A DNA stretch of 64,000 nucleotides from Mycolicibacterium sp. CBMA 226 (lineage in GTDB: Bacteria > Actinomycetota > Actinomycetes > Mycobacteriales > Mycobacteriaceae), in assembly GCF_009729075.1 (NCBI RefSeq), contig NZ_VTGY01000015.1:392508-456507 (forward strand), written 5' to 3'. Within the stretch, counting starts at the first letter, position 1; every line of letters starts with the position of its first letter. This document shows positions 7,970-15,626 of the stretch, one piece after another. Both the position numbers and the translations under genes were made by a program. Under the pieces are notes generated by a model, which was not told the origin of the DNA, did no database searches, and was given only the letters and a program-made list of their open reading frames with translations.

Positions 7970-8284
7970 ATGTCGTGGCTCGTTCTGGTCCTGTCCGGCG
8001 TCCTCGAGGCGGTGTGGGCAACCGCGATGGGCAAGTCCGACGGATTCAGCAGGCTGTCGCCGAGCATCGTGTTCGCCGTCGCGCTCATCGCCAGCATGGG
8101 CGGGCTGGCCTACGCCATGCGCGACCTGCCCGTCGGGACCGCTTACGCAGTCTGGGTGGGAATCGGCGCAGTGCTCACCGTGGTCTATGCGATGGCTACG
8201 GGTGATGAGCCGACGTCGGTCGTCAAGGTGGTGTTCTTGGTGACGATCATCGGTGGCGTCGTCGGGCTCAAGCTCGTGCACTGA
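7970..8284 (+). CDS. sugE: SMR-family guanidinium exporter (SugE/Gdx type)
   Basis: 104 residues with four transmembrane helices, the size of a small multidrug resistance monomer. The essential membrane Glu is Glu13 (SGVLEAVWA). The loop GTAYAVWVGIGAV in helix 3 and the GKSDGF motif after helix 1 are typical of the SugE/Gdx branch, which exports guanidinium in exchange for protons as a dual-topology dimer. The guanidine-III riboswitch immediately upstream independently supports this role. Single gene, no partner subunit nearby. Confidence 0.9.
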   Translation: MSWLVLVLSGVLEAVWATAMGKSDGFSRLSPSIVFAVALIASMGGLAYAMRDLPVGTAYAVWVGIGAVLTVVYAMATGDEPTSVVKVVFLVTIIGGVVGLKLVH

Positions 8285-8497
8285 CGCGCCGCGGTCGCCG
8301 TTGGGCGAAAGCGGCTGGATTCTGGGGTTCACTCCGCAAAGTCGAGACCCGGTCGCGGTCTCTACAACATCGTCGATCCCGGGCCGTCACACATTGCGAC
8401 GTTGTCAAAGAACCGGACATCGTCAAGCGATGCTGACGGCTTCAGATCGTAAGTGCCACAGGGAGAGCCAACACGCCGAGTGGGCGCGGCAAGCGGC

Positions 8498-8944
8498 TCA
8501 AAGCGGCCGCAGCGACTTGATCGTCTTCATCGGGAACCGCGACGACACCCGGTGGATGCCCGGGATGGCGAGCACCTTGCTCGTCAGGAACTGCTCGTAC
8601 GCTGCCAGGTCCGCGACGGCGACGCGGACCAGATAGTCCGGCGAACCGAACAGCCGATGGAGTTCGAGCACCTGCGGGTACGCGGCCATCTTGGCCTCGA
8701 ACGTTTCGATGCTCTTCATGTCGAAGTCGGTGATCTCGACGTCGAGCAGCACCTCGAAGCTCTGGTTCGCGGCTGCGGGTGAGATCAGGGCCTGGTAGCC
8801 GACGATGACGCCGTCGGCCTCGAGTCGCTGCACCCGCCGCAGGCACGGTCCGGGCGTGAGGCCGACTCGTTCGGCGAGGGCGACATTCGCGATGCGGCCA
8901 TCCTCACGTAGCACGTCGATTATTGCGGTATCGAGACTGTCCAT
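8498..8944 (-). CDS. Lrp/AsnC family transcriptional regulator
   Basis: 148 residues. N-terminal winged HTH (residues 3-60; LREDGRIANVALAERVGLTPGPCLRRVQRLEADGVI split across the helices) and C-terminal RAM ligand-binding domain containing the GSPDYLVRV strand. Family members bind amino acids and assemble as octamers. It is divergent from azlC, so it most likely senses a branched-chain or other amino acid and controls the exporter. The shared intergenic region carries a 6-bp inverted repeat. Confidence 0.92.
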   Translation of the reverse strand: MDSLDTAIIDVLREDGRIANVALAERVGLTPGPCLRRVQRLEADGVIVGYQALISPAAANQSFEVLLDVEITDFDMKSIETFEAKMAAYPQVLELHRLFGSPDYLVRVAVADLAAYEQFLTSKVLAIPGIHRVSSRFPMKTIKSLRPL

Positions 8945-8969
8945 GGCTAATTATTGCTCAATGAAGCCT

Positions 8970-8991
8970 GGTTGCGCAGTAAGTGGCAACC
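8970..8991. promoter_or_regulatory. Inverted repeat in the lrp-azlC intergenic region, candidate operator
   Basis: GGTTGC (8970-8975) and GCAACC (8986-8991) form perfect arms with a 10-nt spacer between the divergent regulator and exporter genes. Position suggests an Lrp-type site; binding is inferred. Confidence 0.45.
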
Positions 8992-9024
8992 ATATGCTGC
9001 ACGGAACCTGGGATCATTGTTCAT

Positions 9025-9732
9025 ATGGATGCTCTGGTGGTGACGTCTCGGAAGTCGGAGGTCGCCGCCGGTGTGCGGGCCTCGCTGGCAGCCGGGCTCG
9101 GCATGTTTCCGATTGGCGTTGCTTTCGGCTTGTTGGTCATTCAGGCGGGCTTGCCCTGGTGGGTCGCGCCGGCGCTGTCCATCGCATGTTTCGCCGGCTC
9201 GTTGGAGCTGCTGCTGATCGGCATGATCGCCGCGGCAACTCCGCTGGCGACCATCGCGCTTACCGCGTTCCTGGTGAACTTCCGCCACGTCTTCTACGCG
9301 TTCACGTTCCCGCTGCACGTCGTGCGGAACCGGTTTGCCCGCGCCTATTCCGTCTATACGCTCGTCGACGAGGCGTATGCCGTGACTGCCGCCAACCCGC
9401 GCGGCTGGACCTCGTGGCGCCTGGTCTCGATGCAGGCCGCGTTCCAGTTCTATTGGGTCGGTGGCGGTTTGACGGGTGTGCTGGTCGGCTCGTTGCTGCC
9501 GGCGCGCATCGAAGGGCTCGAGTTCGCGCTGTGCGCACTGTTCGTCACGCTGACGCTCGACGCGTGCCGCTCCCGCGACGGCGTGCCCTCGCTCCTGCTG
9601 GCCGCCCTCAGCTTCTCGATCGCGGTGGTGGTTGCGCCGCATGCGGCGCTGTTCGTCGGGCTGCTGCTGTTCATCGCCGCGCTCGTCGGGCGCTACCTCC
9701 TGGTGCGACGACGGGAGCCCGCCAGTGCTTGA
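9025..9732 (+). CDS. azlC: AzlC family branched-chain amino acid exporter, large subunit
   Basis: 235 residues from ATG 9025; an upstream in-frame GTG (8983) would run through the operator region and is less likely. Six to seven hydrophobic segments; the characteristic early motif AAGLGMFPIGVAFGLL and the NFRHVFYAFTFP motif of AzlC are present. With AzlD it forms a two-component amino acid exporter. Its stop overlaps the azlD start by 8 nt, indicating translational coupling, and it is divergent from an Lrp-family regulator. Confidence 0.9.
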   Translation: MDALVVTSRKSEVAAGVRASLAAGLGMFPIGVAFGLLVIQAGLPWWVAPALSIACFAGSLELLLIGMIAAATPLATIALTAFLVNFRHVFYAFTFPLHVVRNRFARAYSVYTLVDEAYAVTAANPRGWTSWRLVSMQAAFQFYWVGGGLTGVLVGSLLPARIEGLEFALCALFVTLTLDACRSRDGVPSLLLAALSFSIAVVVAPHAALFVGLLLFIAALVGRYLLVRRREPASA

Positions 9733-10048
9733 CCTGAAGTACTTCGCGGCCGTCCTGGCGACGGTCTTCGTCATCAATCTCGCTCTGCGGGCTGTGCCGT
9801 TCGCGATCCTCCAGCCGCTACGAAAATCCCGTTTCGTCAACACGATGGCTGCTTGGATGCCGGTCGGCATCGTGGTGATTCTCGCGGCGAGCACCTTCCG
9901 TTCAGTGGCGGGTGACGCCAGTCGCTTGGCGTATGCCGCTTTCGCCGTGGCGCTCACCGTGGGCGTGCACCTGCTCTGCGGGCGGCGGACCCTGCTCAGC
10001 GTCGGAGCCGGAACCCTGGCCTATGTGCTGCTCGTGAACGCGTTGTGA
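9725..10048 (+). CDS. azlD: AzlD family branched-chain amino acid exporter, small subunit
   Basis: 107 residues from GTG 9725, which overlaps the end of azlC. Four predicted membrane segments and the AzlD pattern: LRAVPFAILQPLRKSRFV, then AAWMPVGIVVILAAS. Small partner of AzlC. The start is set by the overlap and by family length; a longer open frame upstream is not needed. Confidence 0.88.
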   Translation: MLDLKYFAAVLATVFVINLALRAVPFAILQPLRKSRFVNTMAAWMPVGIVVILAASTFRSVAGDASRLAYAAFAVALTVGVHLLCGRRTLLSVGAGTLAYVLLVNAL

Positions 10049-10099
10049 CGACCCCGGTCTGGCCCGGCGCGGCCGGACCCGACGGCGCTAGGGTTGGCT

Positions 10100-10477
10100 A
10101 TGGCCGATAGCGGACAGGCTGGTGCCTGGAGCGAATCGGATCGGCGCAACGCCGACCTCGACCGCCGCGAGAGCACGCTCGGGGTTCGTGAAGCCGAACA
10201 GCTGAGGCGCGACCTGGTGGCCGATGAGCGGGACCGCGTCGCTGACGAACGAGACCGCATAGCCGATGATCGGGATCAGGCGGCGGACGAGCGTGAGCAG
10301 CGCGCGGATGACCGCGAGGGCGCCACCGAGCAGCGCGAGCTCGACCGACTGCAGCGCGTCGACGACCGCGAGGAACGCCAGAACGCCGAAGTTCGACGGG
10401 ACAACGCGGAGATCAGGCGTGCCGTCGCGGAGACCCGACGGCGAATCGACGATCATCCAACGGCATCGGATGAGTGA
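10100..10477 (+). CDS. Highly charged coiled-coil protein with ERD-type heptad repeats
   Basis: 125 residues from ATG 10100, with AGGG eight bases upstream. Residues 20-115 are an almost unbroken charged helix with a repeating DERDR-(V/I)-AD pattern every seven residues, so a long coiled coil is expected. No membrane segment, signal peptide or enzyme domain. Similar segments occur beside signalling domains in some mycobacterial proteins, but here none is fused. Function unknown. It ends 1 nt before the convergent VOC gene stop. Confidence 0.72.
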   Translation: MADSGQAGAWSESDRRNADLDRRESTLGVREAEQLRRDLVADERDRVADERDRIADDRDQAADEREQRADDREGATEQRELDRLQRVDDREERQNAEVRRDNAEIRRAVAETRRRIDDHPTASDE

Positions 10478-10478
10478 T

Positions 10479-10862
10479 TCAGATTGTGGTGCTTGGTGTT
10501 TCGAAGTACTGAACCAAGCAGAACTCGTGGCCTTCGGGGTCGAACATCACCAGCACGACACCCTCGTCGTAGTCGTGCCGGGTTCCCGACCACCGTCCGC
10601 CGAGATCCTCGACGTGCCGGCAGCCCTCATCGATGTCCGCGACTTCAACGTCGAGATGAATGCGGACCTTCGTCGCTTTGGCTTCCGGTACCCGCTGGAA
10701 GGTGAGCCGCGGCGTCGGACCTTCGCGAGAGCCGAGAGTTGCCCAGGCCGGATCGTTGCCGTGTTCGTAGGACGGCTCGATGCCGAGCAGGTGTCCCCAG
10801 AAAGTCGACATCCGGACCGGATCGACACAGTCGATGGTCACTCCTGACCACTGATTCGGCAC
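10479..10862 (-). CDS. VOC (glyoxalase/bleomycin-resistance fold) family protein
   Basis: 127 residues from GTG 10862, which has a GGGGGG ribosome site at the right spacing; a longer frame upstream is unsupported. Two betaalphabeta-betabetabeta modules: VTIDCVDPVRMSTFWGHLLG at the start and FDPEGHEFCLVQ near the end. Metal-ligand candidates include His in RIHLDVEV and Glu in GHEFCLV. Substrate unknown. Convergent with the coiled-coil gene. Confidence 0.85.
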   Translation of the reverse strand: MPNQWSGVTIDCVDPVRMSTFWGHLLGIEPSYEHGNDPAWATLGSREGPTPRLTFQRVPEAKATKVRIHLDVEVADIDEGCRHVEDLGGRWSGTRHDYDEGVVLVMFDPEGHEFCLVQYFETPSTTI

Positions 10863-11018
10863 CGCGCATCCCCCCGTTGGTGGGTCAATGATGCGCCTGG
10901 CGGTCGTCGTGGGGAAGGGGGCCATCGAGAGCCGGGGTGACGGCGAGCCACGACCATCCTCGTCCTCAGCAGCTCGAGCCCGGCGAAGTTGTCGGTGCTC
11001 GCCGATATCGTGCCCGTC

Positions 11019-11417
11019 ATGAAGCTTGTTTCGACCCGCATCATCACCGCCGACGTGCCGAGCCTGGTCGGGTTCTATGAACTGGTTACCGAAGTCGACG
11101 CCGTCTGGGCCAACGACATGTTCGCCGAAATACCCACGCCGGTAGGCACTTTGGCAATCGGCAGCGACAAGACCGTCTCGTTGTTCGGGGCGGGTTCCGC
11201 AGAGCCCGCGGCCAACCGGAGCACCATCATCGAGTTCATCGTGGCCGACGTGGATGCCGAATACGAACGGCTCCGAGACCGACTGGACGAGGTCGTCACC
11301 GAGCCCACCACCATGCCTTGGGGCAACCGGTCGCTGTTGTTCCGCGATCCCGACGGCAACCTCGTCAACCTCTTCACGCCGGTGAGAGACGATGCCAAAG
11401 CCAAATTCGAGGTGTAG
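11019..11417 (+). CDS. VOC family protein
   Basis: 132 residues from ATG 11019 (MKLVSTRIITADV). The glyoxalase-fold pattern is clear: betaalphabeta start with VPSLVGFYELVT, a central IIEFIVADVD strand and the terminal FRDPDGNLVNLFTP. It could be a dioxygenase-like, resistance or isomerase member; the metal residues are not enough to decide. Divergent from the other VOC gene, with 156 nt between them holding no clear operator. Confidence 0.85.
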   Translation: MKLVSTRIITADVPSLVGFYELVTEVDAVWANDMFAEIPTPVGTLAIGSDKTVSLFGAGSAEPAANRSTIIEFIVADVDAEYERLRDRLDEVVTEPTTMPWGNRSLLFRDPDGNLVNLFTPVRDDAKAKFEV

Positions 11418-11454
11418 CCGCCCATCCGCCGCTTAGCATTCGCCCGTGGCACGG

Positions 11455-12051
11455 TCAGTCGACCGAACTGATGCTTGCGTTGCAGATCGGCAGGTCGATG
11501 CCCAACGGATGAGAGGTGAAGTCGTTGGGCGGCGTCACCACCAACTGCCCCCAGCGGGCACACGTGTTGCCCGTTCCCGTGTCCACCGCGGAGGTGGACA
11601 CGTCGGCGGTGGCCACCTCGCCGGGTTGGAGGGTTAGCCGATGTGCCGCGTTGGCCTGCCGTCGTGGCACGTTGATCAGGACGCCGCCGGCCGGCGTGAC
11701 CAGGTCTGCGCCGGGGTAACCGATCATGGTGCAACCGCGTGCTGAGGTGTTGCGGAACGACACGACGACGCGGCGCTGAGTATTGGCCGTCTGCAGCGGC
11801 CCGATCGTAACGTCGAGGTCGTTGTCCTGACAAGGCCCGGGTTCTGTTGCTGCAGAGGGTGTTTGGCCAGCGGATGCCGTCACGGTTCCCGTCAGGGGCG
11901 GCGCGATCGACGTCGCCGTGGCAGGGGGCGCGTTGGTCTTCTGCGGAGCGGTCACGGTCACGGTAGAGGGTGCCGGCACCGAGTGGTCAGTCGAGCAGCC
12001 CGCGGCGAGCGCGACCGCCAGCGCGCACAGTGACCATGCCGGCACCTTCAT
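11455..12051 (-). CDS. DUF4232 lipoprotein
   Basis: 198 residues. Signal peptide with lipobox ALAAGC (Cys19), so it should be lipid-anchored on the outer face of the membrane. A Thr/Pro/Ala-rich linker (residues 22-70) leads to a DUF4232 domain starting near PGPCQDNDLDVTIG, with paired cysteines and the RGCTMIGYPGADLV motif. Similar mycobacterial lipoproteins are of unknown function. ATG 12051 is preceded by AAGGA. Confidence 0.9.
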   Translation of the reverse strand: MKVPAWSLCALAVALAAGCSTDHSVPAPSTVTVTAPQKTNAPPATATSIAPPLTGTVTASAGQTPSAATEPGPCQDNDLDVTIGPLQTANTQRRVVVSFRNTSARGCTMIGYPGADLVTPAGGVLINVPRRQANAAHRLTLQPGEVATADVSTSAVDTGTGNTCARWGQLVVTPPNDFTSHPLGIDLPICNASISSVD

Positions 12052-12080
12052 GAGCGTTCCTTCGTCGTCCCCGCCAGATG

Positions 12081-12106
12081 ATGCGTTCAGTATCCGATGA
12101 ACGCAT
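12081..12106. promoter_or_regulatory. 9-bp inverted repeat between TetR and lipoprotein genes
   Basis: Perfect arms ATGCGTTCA (12081-12089) and TGAACGCAT (12098-12106) with an 8-nt spacer. It lies upstream of the lipoprotein gene and downstream of the TetR gene, both on the minus strand. It could be an operator or a transcription stop; no T-run favours one choice. Confidence 0.45.
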
Positions 12107-12121
12107 ACGGCGGCGTGGTGA

Positions 12122-12700
12122 TTACGCGATCCCCAGCGCCGCGGCGGTCAGATGCCAGAGCCTTTCGGCTGCGAGGTTGGGGTCCGGTCGCGGCGTCATC
12201 CTGAGTTGCTGGGCGATGCTGTGCCGCAGTCCGCCGATGACGAATGCGCCGGCGCTGTCCGCGTCGATGTCGTCTGGCAATTCGCCGGTTTGTTGTCCAC
12301 TGCGGATGTTGTCGGCCGCCGCTTCGCTCATCGTTTGGAGGTGGACGGCCTCGAGTTCGGCGAGTTCGGGGTCCAGGGTCGCGCGGCCGAGCAGGATCGG
12401 CGCCAAGTCGTCGTCGAAGTGGTAGGCGACGAAACGCCGGGTGCGCTCGCGTTCACGGACTCCCCAGTCGGCGTCGACGGGTAGGTGCGCGTCGGCGATG
12501 GCGTGGCGGAGGCCATGGTAGAAGTCGTCGTAAACCGCTGCCAGGAGACCGCTTTTCGACCCGAAGTGGTGATAGAGGGCACCGGTACTGAGCTGCGCCC
12601 GACGCGTCAGCGCGCTCAGCTCGAGCACTCCGTTGCCGCGCACCAGCTCGTCGCGAGCGGCGGTCAGAAGTTGTTGACGTCCGATCGGGGCCCGTGCCAT
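12122..12700 (-). CDS. TetR family transcriptional regulator
   Basis: 192 residues from ATG 12700; an ATG four codons upstream (12712) lies inside the operator arm and is less likely. N-terminal HTH (LSALTRRAQLSTGALYHHFGSKSGLLAAV) is typical TetR. The C-terminal ligand domain is generic. It is divergent from a phytanoyl-CoA-dioxygenase-family gene, with a perfect 9-bp-arm palindrome between them, so it probably represses both itself and that enzyme. Confidence 0.93.
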   Translation of the reverse strand: MARAPIGRQQLLTAARDELVRGNGVLELSALTRRAQLSTGALYHHFGSKSGLLAAVYDDFYHGLRHAIADAHLPVDADWGVRERERTRRFVAYHFDDDLAPILLGRATLDPELAELEAVHLQTMSEAAADNIRSGQQTGELPDDIDADSAGAFVIGGLRHSIAQQLRMTPRPDPNLAAERLWHLTAAALGIA

Positions 12701-12706
12701 AGTCCA

Positions 12707-12732
12707 AAACATAACAGAACTCGGTTATGTTT
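12707..12732. promoter_or_regulatory. TetR-type operator between divergent TetR and dioxygenase genes
   Basis: Perfect inverted repeat: AAACATAAC (12707-12715) and GTTATGTTT (12724-12732), spacer 8 nt. It sits 6 nt upstream of the chosen TetR start and 16 nt before the dioxygenase start, overlapping where both promoters must be. Confidence 0.75.
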
Positions 12733-12748
12733 CGGCAGGAGTAACGCA

Positions 12749-13600
12749 ATGAGCACTGAAGTGTCATCGCTGGCGGACTTGAGTGGCGATCTGGCCGGCA
12801 CGTATCGCCGAACGGAGAGCAGCGGCGCGACGGTCGATCCCGCGATCGTGGATGCCGACCTTGCGACGATGGCGCGCGACGGGTACGTGATCCTGCCCGA
12901 TCTGCTCAGTGCAGCCCAACTGGACGAGATTCGTGAAGCGGCCGCACCGCTGTTGAACCTGCACGGCCGCAACGGATTTGAGGGGCGCTCGACGCAGCGA
13001 ATCTACAGCGTGCTGAACAAGACGAGTGCGTGCGACGTCATCGCCGACCACCCGCGTGTACTCGCGCTGCTGGACCGGATGTTCCTGCCGAACTACCTGC
13101 TGTCCATGCTGCAGGTGATCAACATCCTGCCGGGCGAGCAGGCGCAGATGCTGCACACCGACGACGGCTTCTACCCGCTGCCACGCCCTCGGGCCCCGTT
13201 GGGTGCGGCGACCATCTGGGCCATCGACGATTTCACTGCCGACAACGGCGCCACCGACGTCGTGCCGGGCAGTCAGCTGTGGGGCGATCAGCTGCCCGGC
13301 GACGACGTCGAGCGCCGGCCGGTGGTGATGAAAGCCGGTTCGTGCGTGTTCTTCCCGGGCACGTTGTGGCACGGCGGTGGCGCAAACCGGACGCGGCAGC
13401 CGCGCCTGGCCGTGACCGCCCAGTACTGCGAGCCGTGGCTGCGACCGCAAGAGGCGTTCACGCTGTCGATGACCCGCGACACCGTGCGTCGGGTGTCGGA
13501 AGACATTCGACGGATGCTGGGCTACAGCATCCACCCGCCCTTCATCGGGCAGGTCGACGGCATGCATCCCAAGCGGCTCCTGGATTTGAGCAACCGCTGA
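12749..13600 (+). CDS. Phytanoyl-CoA dioxygenase (PhyH) family Fe(II)/2-oxoglutarate enzyme
   Basis: 283 residues from ATG 12749 with GGCAGGAG upstream. The double-stranded beta-helix iron site is intact: His136 and Asp138 in LHTDDGF, distal His208 in LWHGGG; Arg219 (NRTRQPR) is the likely 2-oxoglutarate carboxylate ligand. The central AADNGATDVVPGSQLWG-like stretch is characteristic. It hydroxylates an unknown organic substrate, possibly an acyl-CoA or small metabolite. Probably controlled by the divergent TetR regulator. Confidence 0.9.
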   Translation: MSTEVSSLADLSGDLAGTYRRTESSGATVDPAIVDADLATMARDGYVILPDLLSAAQLDEIREAAAPLLNLHGRNGFEGRSTQRIYSVLNKTSACDVIADHPRVLALLDRMFLPNYLLSMLQVINILPGEQAQMLHTDDGFYPLPRPRAPLGAATIWAIDDFTADNGATDVVPGSQLWGDQLPGDDVERRPVVMKAGSCVFFPGTLWHGGGANRTRQPRLAVTAQYCEPWLRPQEAFTLSMTRDTVRRVSEDIRRMLGYSIHPPFIGQVDGMHPKRLLDLSNR

Positions 13601-13661
13601 CAGACTGTTGGCGTCGATTCGCCACGGCCAAATTGTCGGTGCCCCCTGCTTTGATGGTGTT

Positions 13662-14906
13662 ATGTCCAGCACCGCAACGGCTTCCGATGTTGAGGTGTCG
13701 CCGTGCGAGCGTCTTGAGGCTTTCTTCGACGAGATCGAAGAGTTGACCGGTCAGCGTAATGCGATCGATGGGCGTCTGGTGGAGATCGTGGCTGAGATCG
13801 ACCGTGATGGGCTGTGGGGTGCCACGGGGGCTCGGTCGGTGACGTCGTTGGTGGCGTGGAAAACCGGGGTGTCGCCGCGTAATGCGGAGGTCATGGTGGC
13901 GGTCGCGCACCGGATCGAGGAGTTCCCGCGCTGTGCCGAGGCGATGTGTGAGGGCCGGTTGTCGTTGGATCAGGTCGGGGTGGTCGCCGAACATGCTGCC
14001 GACGGGTCGGATGAGCATTACGCGCAGTTCGCCGAAAGCGCCACGGTCACCCAGCTGCGGACAGCGGTGAAGCTCGAACCCCGCCCCGAGTCTGGGCCGA
14101 AGCCGGAACCCGTGCGGTCGATGAAGAAGGCGACGCACCAGGATGGGTCGGCGACGTACACAATCCGGTTGCCGAAGCTGGAGGCGGCGAAGTTCGACGC
14201 TGCGGTGGCCTCGCATCAGGATGCGTTGGTCGCGGACTGGAAACGCGACCACGAAGAGTCTGGCGAGCAGGTGCGGCCGTTCCCGAACCAGGTGGATGGG
14301 TTCATGAGTCTGGTCGAGGCCGGTTGGGACACCGACGTGGCACTGCGTCCGCACGGTCAGCACACCACGGTGGTGGTGCACCTGGACGCGGAAAAGCACG
14401 CGGCGGCACTGCATCTGGGCCCGGCGCTGACTGACGACGAACGCGCGTACCTGCTCTGCGACGCGACCTGTGAGGTGTGGCTCGAGCGCCACGGTCAGCC
14501 GATCGGCGCCGGCCGCAGCACCCGCACCATCAGCCGGCGCCTGCGCCGGGCCCTCGAACACCGGGACCGCTGCTGCCGCGTCCCCGGCTGTGGCGCCACC
14601 CGCGGTCTGCACGCGCACCACATCATCCATTGGGAGAACGGCGGGGTCACCGAACTGCACAACCTGGTCCTAGTGTGCCCATTCCATCACCGCCTGCACC
14701 ACAAACGCGGCATCACCATCACCGGCCCCGCCGATCGGCTCGTCGTCACCGACGCCGCCGGCCACCCTCTGAGCAACAGATCACTGGCCCGGCCACCCAC
14801 CACATCCCGCCCTGATGTGCCGCCGTGCCCCGGACCGACCGGGGAACGCGCCCAATGGTGGTGGTACCAACCCTTCCAGCCACCACCAACACCGTCGGCA
14901 AACTAG
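13662..14906 (+). CDS. DUF222 / HNH endonuclease domain protein (13E12 repeat family)
   Basis: 414 residues from ATG 13662. The N-terminal DUF222 region contains ARSVTSLVAWKTGVSPRNAE and RLSLDQVGVVAEHA. The C-terminal HNH nuclease fold has CRVPGCGATRGLHAHHIIHW, then ENGG, HNLVLVCPFHHRLHH. This is the mycobacterial 13E12 family, present in multiple copies per genome and, in M. tuberculosis, the integration target of the phiRv1 prophage. Whether it is a mobile nuclease or domesticated is unknown. A member of this family also occurs near here in M. tuberculosis (from memory). Confidence 0.92.
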   Translation: MSSTATASDVEVSPCERLEAFFDEIEELTGQRNAIDGRLVEIVAEIDRDGLWGATGARSVTSLVAWKTGVSPRNAEVMVAVAHRIEEFPRCAEAMCEGRLSLDQVGVVAEHAADGSDEHYAQFAESATVTQLRTAVKLEPRPESGPKPEPVRSMKKATHQDGSATYTIRLPKLEAAKFDAAVASHQDALVADWKRDHEESGEQVRPFPNQVDGFMSLVEAGWDTDVALRPHGQHTTVVVHLDAEKHAAALHLGPALTDDERAYLLCDATCEVWLERHGQPIGAGRSTRTISRRLRRALEHRDRCCRVPGCGATRGLHAHHIIHWENGGVTELHNLVLVCPFHHRLHHKRGITITGPADRLVVTDAAGHPLSNRSLARPPTTSRPDVPPCPGPTGERAQWWWYQPFQPPPTPSAN

Positions 14907-14962
14907 ATAGGCGCTGCGCGGCCCGGCTCAACGATCGCCACGCTGCGGTTTAGGGTCGGGTC

Positions 14963-15598
14963 ATGAGCAGCGCTGCGGAGAATCCCGCGCAGGTCAGGGG
15001 TGAACGCCGCCGAATGCGGACGAGGGCCGCATTGCTCGACGCGGCCGAGCAACTGCTCGCGGACCGTTCGACGGACGCGATCCGGATGGAGGACGTGGCC
15101 GAGGTCGCCGGGATTTCACCGGCATCGGTCTATGTGCACTTCGGCACCAAAGATGCGTTGGTATCCGCGGTCATTCAGCGGCTGCTCGATACCTCGATGG
15201 CCGAATTGATGGCCGCCTATGCGACGGAGGGCACCGCCTTCGAGCAGGTGTTGGAGGCCGGAGTGGCGTATATGCGGCTACTTGTCGATCGCCCGGCGCT
15301 GACGCGCTATCTGTCGGTGAACGCCCTTGGCGGGCCGAGTAATCCACTCGATGGCGAGGTATCCGCGCGAATTGATCTGCTGCGCAACGCTTTCGAACAG
15401 CGAATCCAGGCTGCCGTCGACAACGGTGAGGTCAGGTCCGTCGACAGCAAGATGCTGTCGTACTTCCTGTTCGGGGCCTGGAATGGAGTGGCGGCGCTGG
15501 CGCTGCGCACCGACAACGCGCGGTTGACGCCCGGTGAGGTTGAAAGATGCCTGCTGCAGGCCCGCGAATTGCTGGCCCGCGCTGTCACCATTGCTTAA
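14963..15598 (+). CDS. TetR family transcriptional regulator
   Basis: 211 residues. HTH at residues 20-65 (MEDVAEVAGISPASVYVHFGTKDALVSAV). The C-terminal domain resembles TetR_C of fatty-acid-type repressors. It lies 28 nt upstream of an MpaB-type oxygenase gene on the same strand, and the gap carries a palindrome. Likely local regulator of that oxygenase. Confidence 0.93.
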   Translation: MSSAAENPAQVRGERRRMRTRAALLDAAEQLLADRSTDAIRMEDVAEVAGISPASVYVHFGTKDALVSAVIQRLLDTSMAELMAAYATEGTAFEQVLEAGVAYMRLLVDRPALTRYLSVNALGGPSNPLDGEVSARIDLLRNAFEQRIQAAVDNGEVRSVDSKMLSYFLFGAWNGVAALALRTDNARLTPGEVERCLLQARELLARAVTIA

Positions 15599-15600
15599 TC

Positions 15601-15615
15601 TAGAGTCTCACTCTA
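15601..15615. promoter_or_regulatory. Palindrome between TetR and MpaB-type gene
   Basis: TAGAGT (15601-15606) and ACTCTA (15610-15615), 3-nt spacer. It begins three bases after the TetR stop and ends 11 bases before the next start, so it would cover a promoter or early transcript of the oxygenase gene. Likely TetR operator; inferred. Confidence 0.55.
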
Positions 15616-15626
15616 AATTGGCTTAC

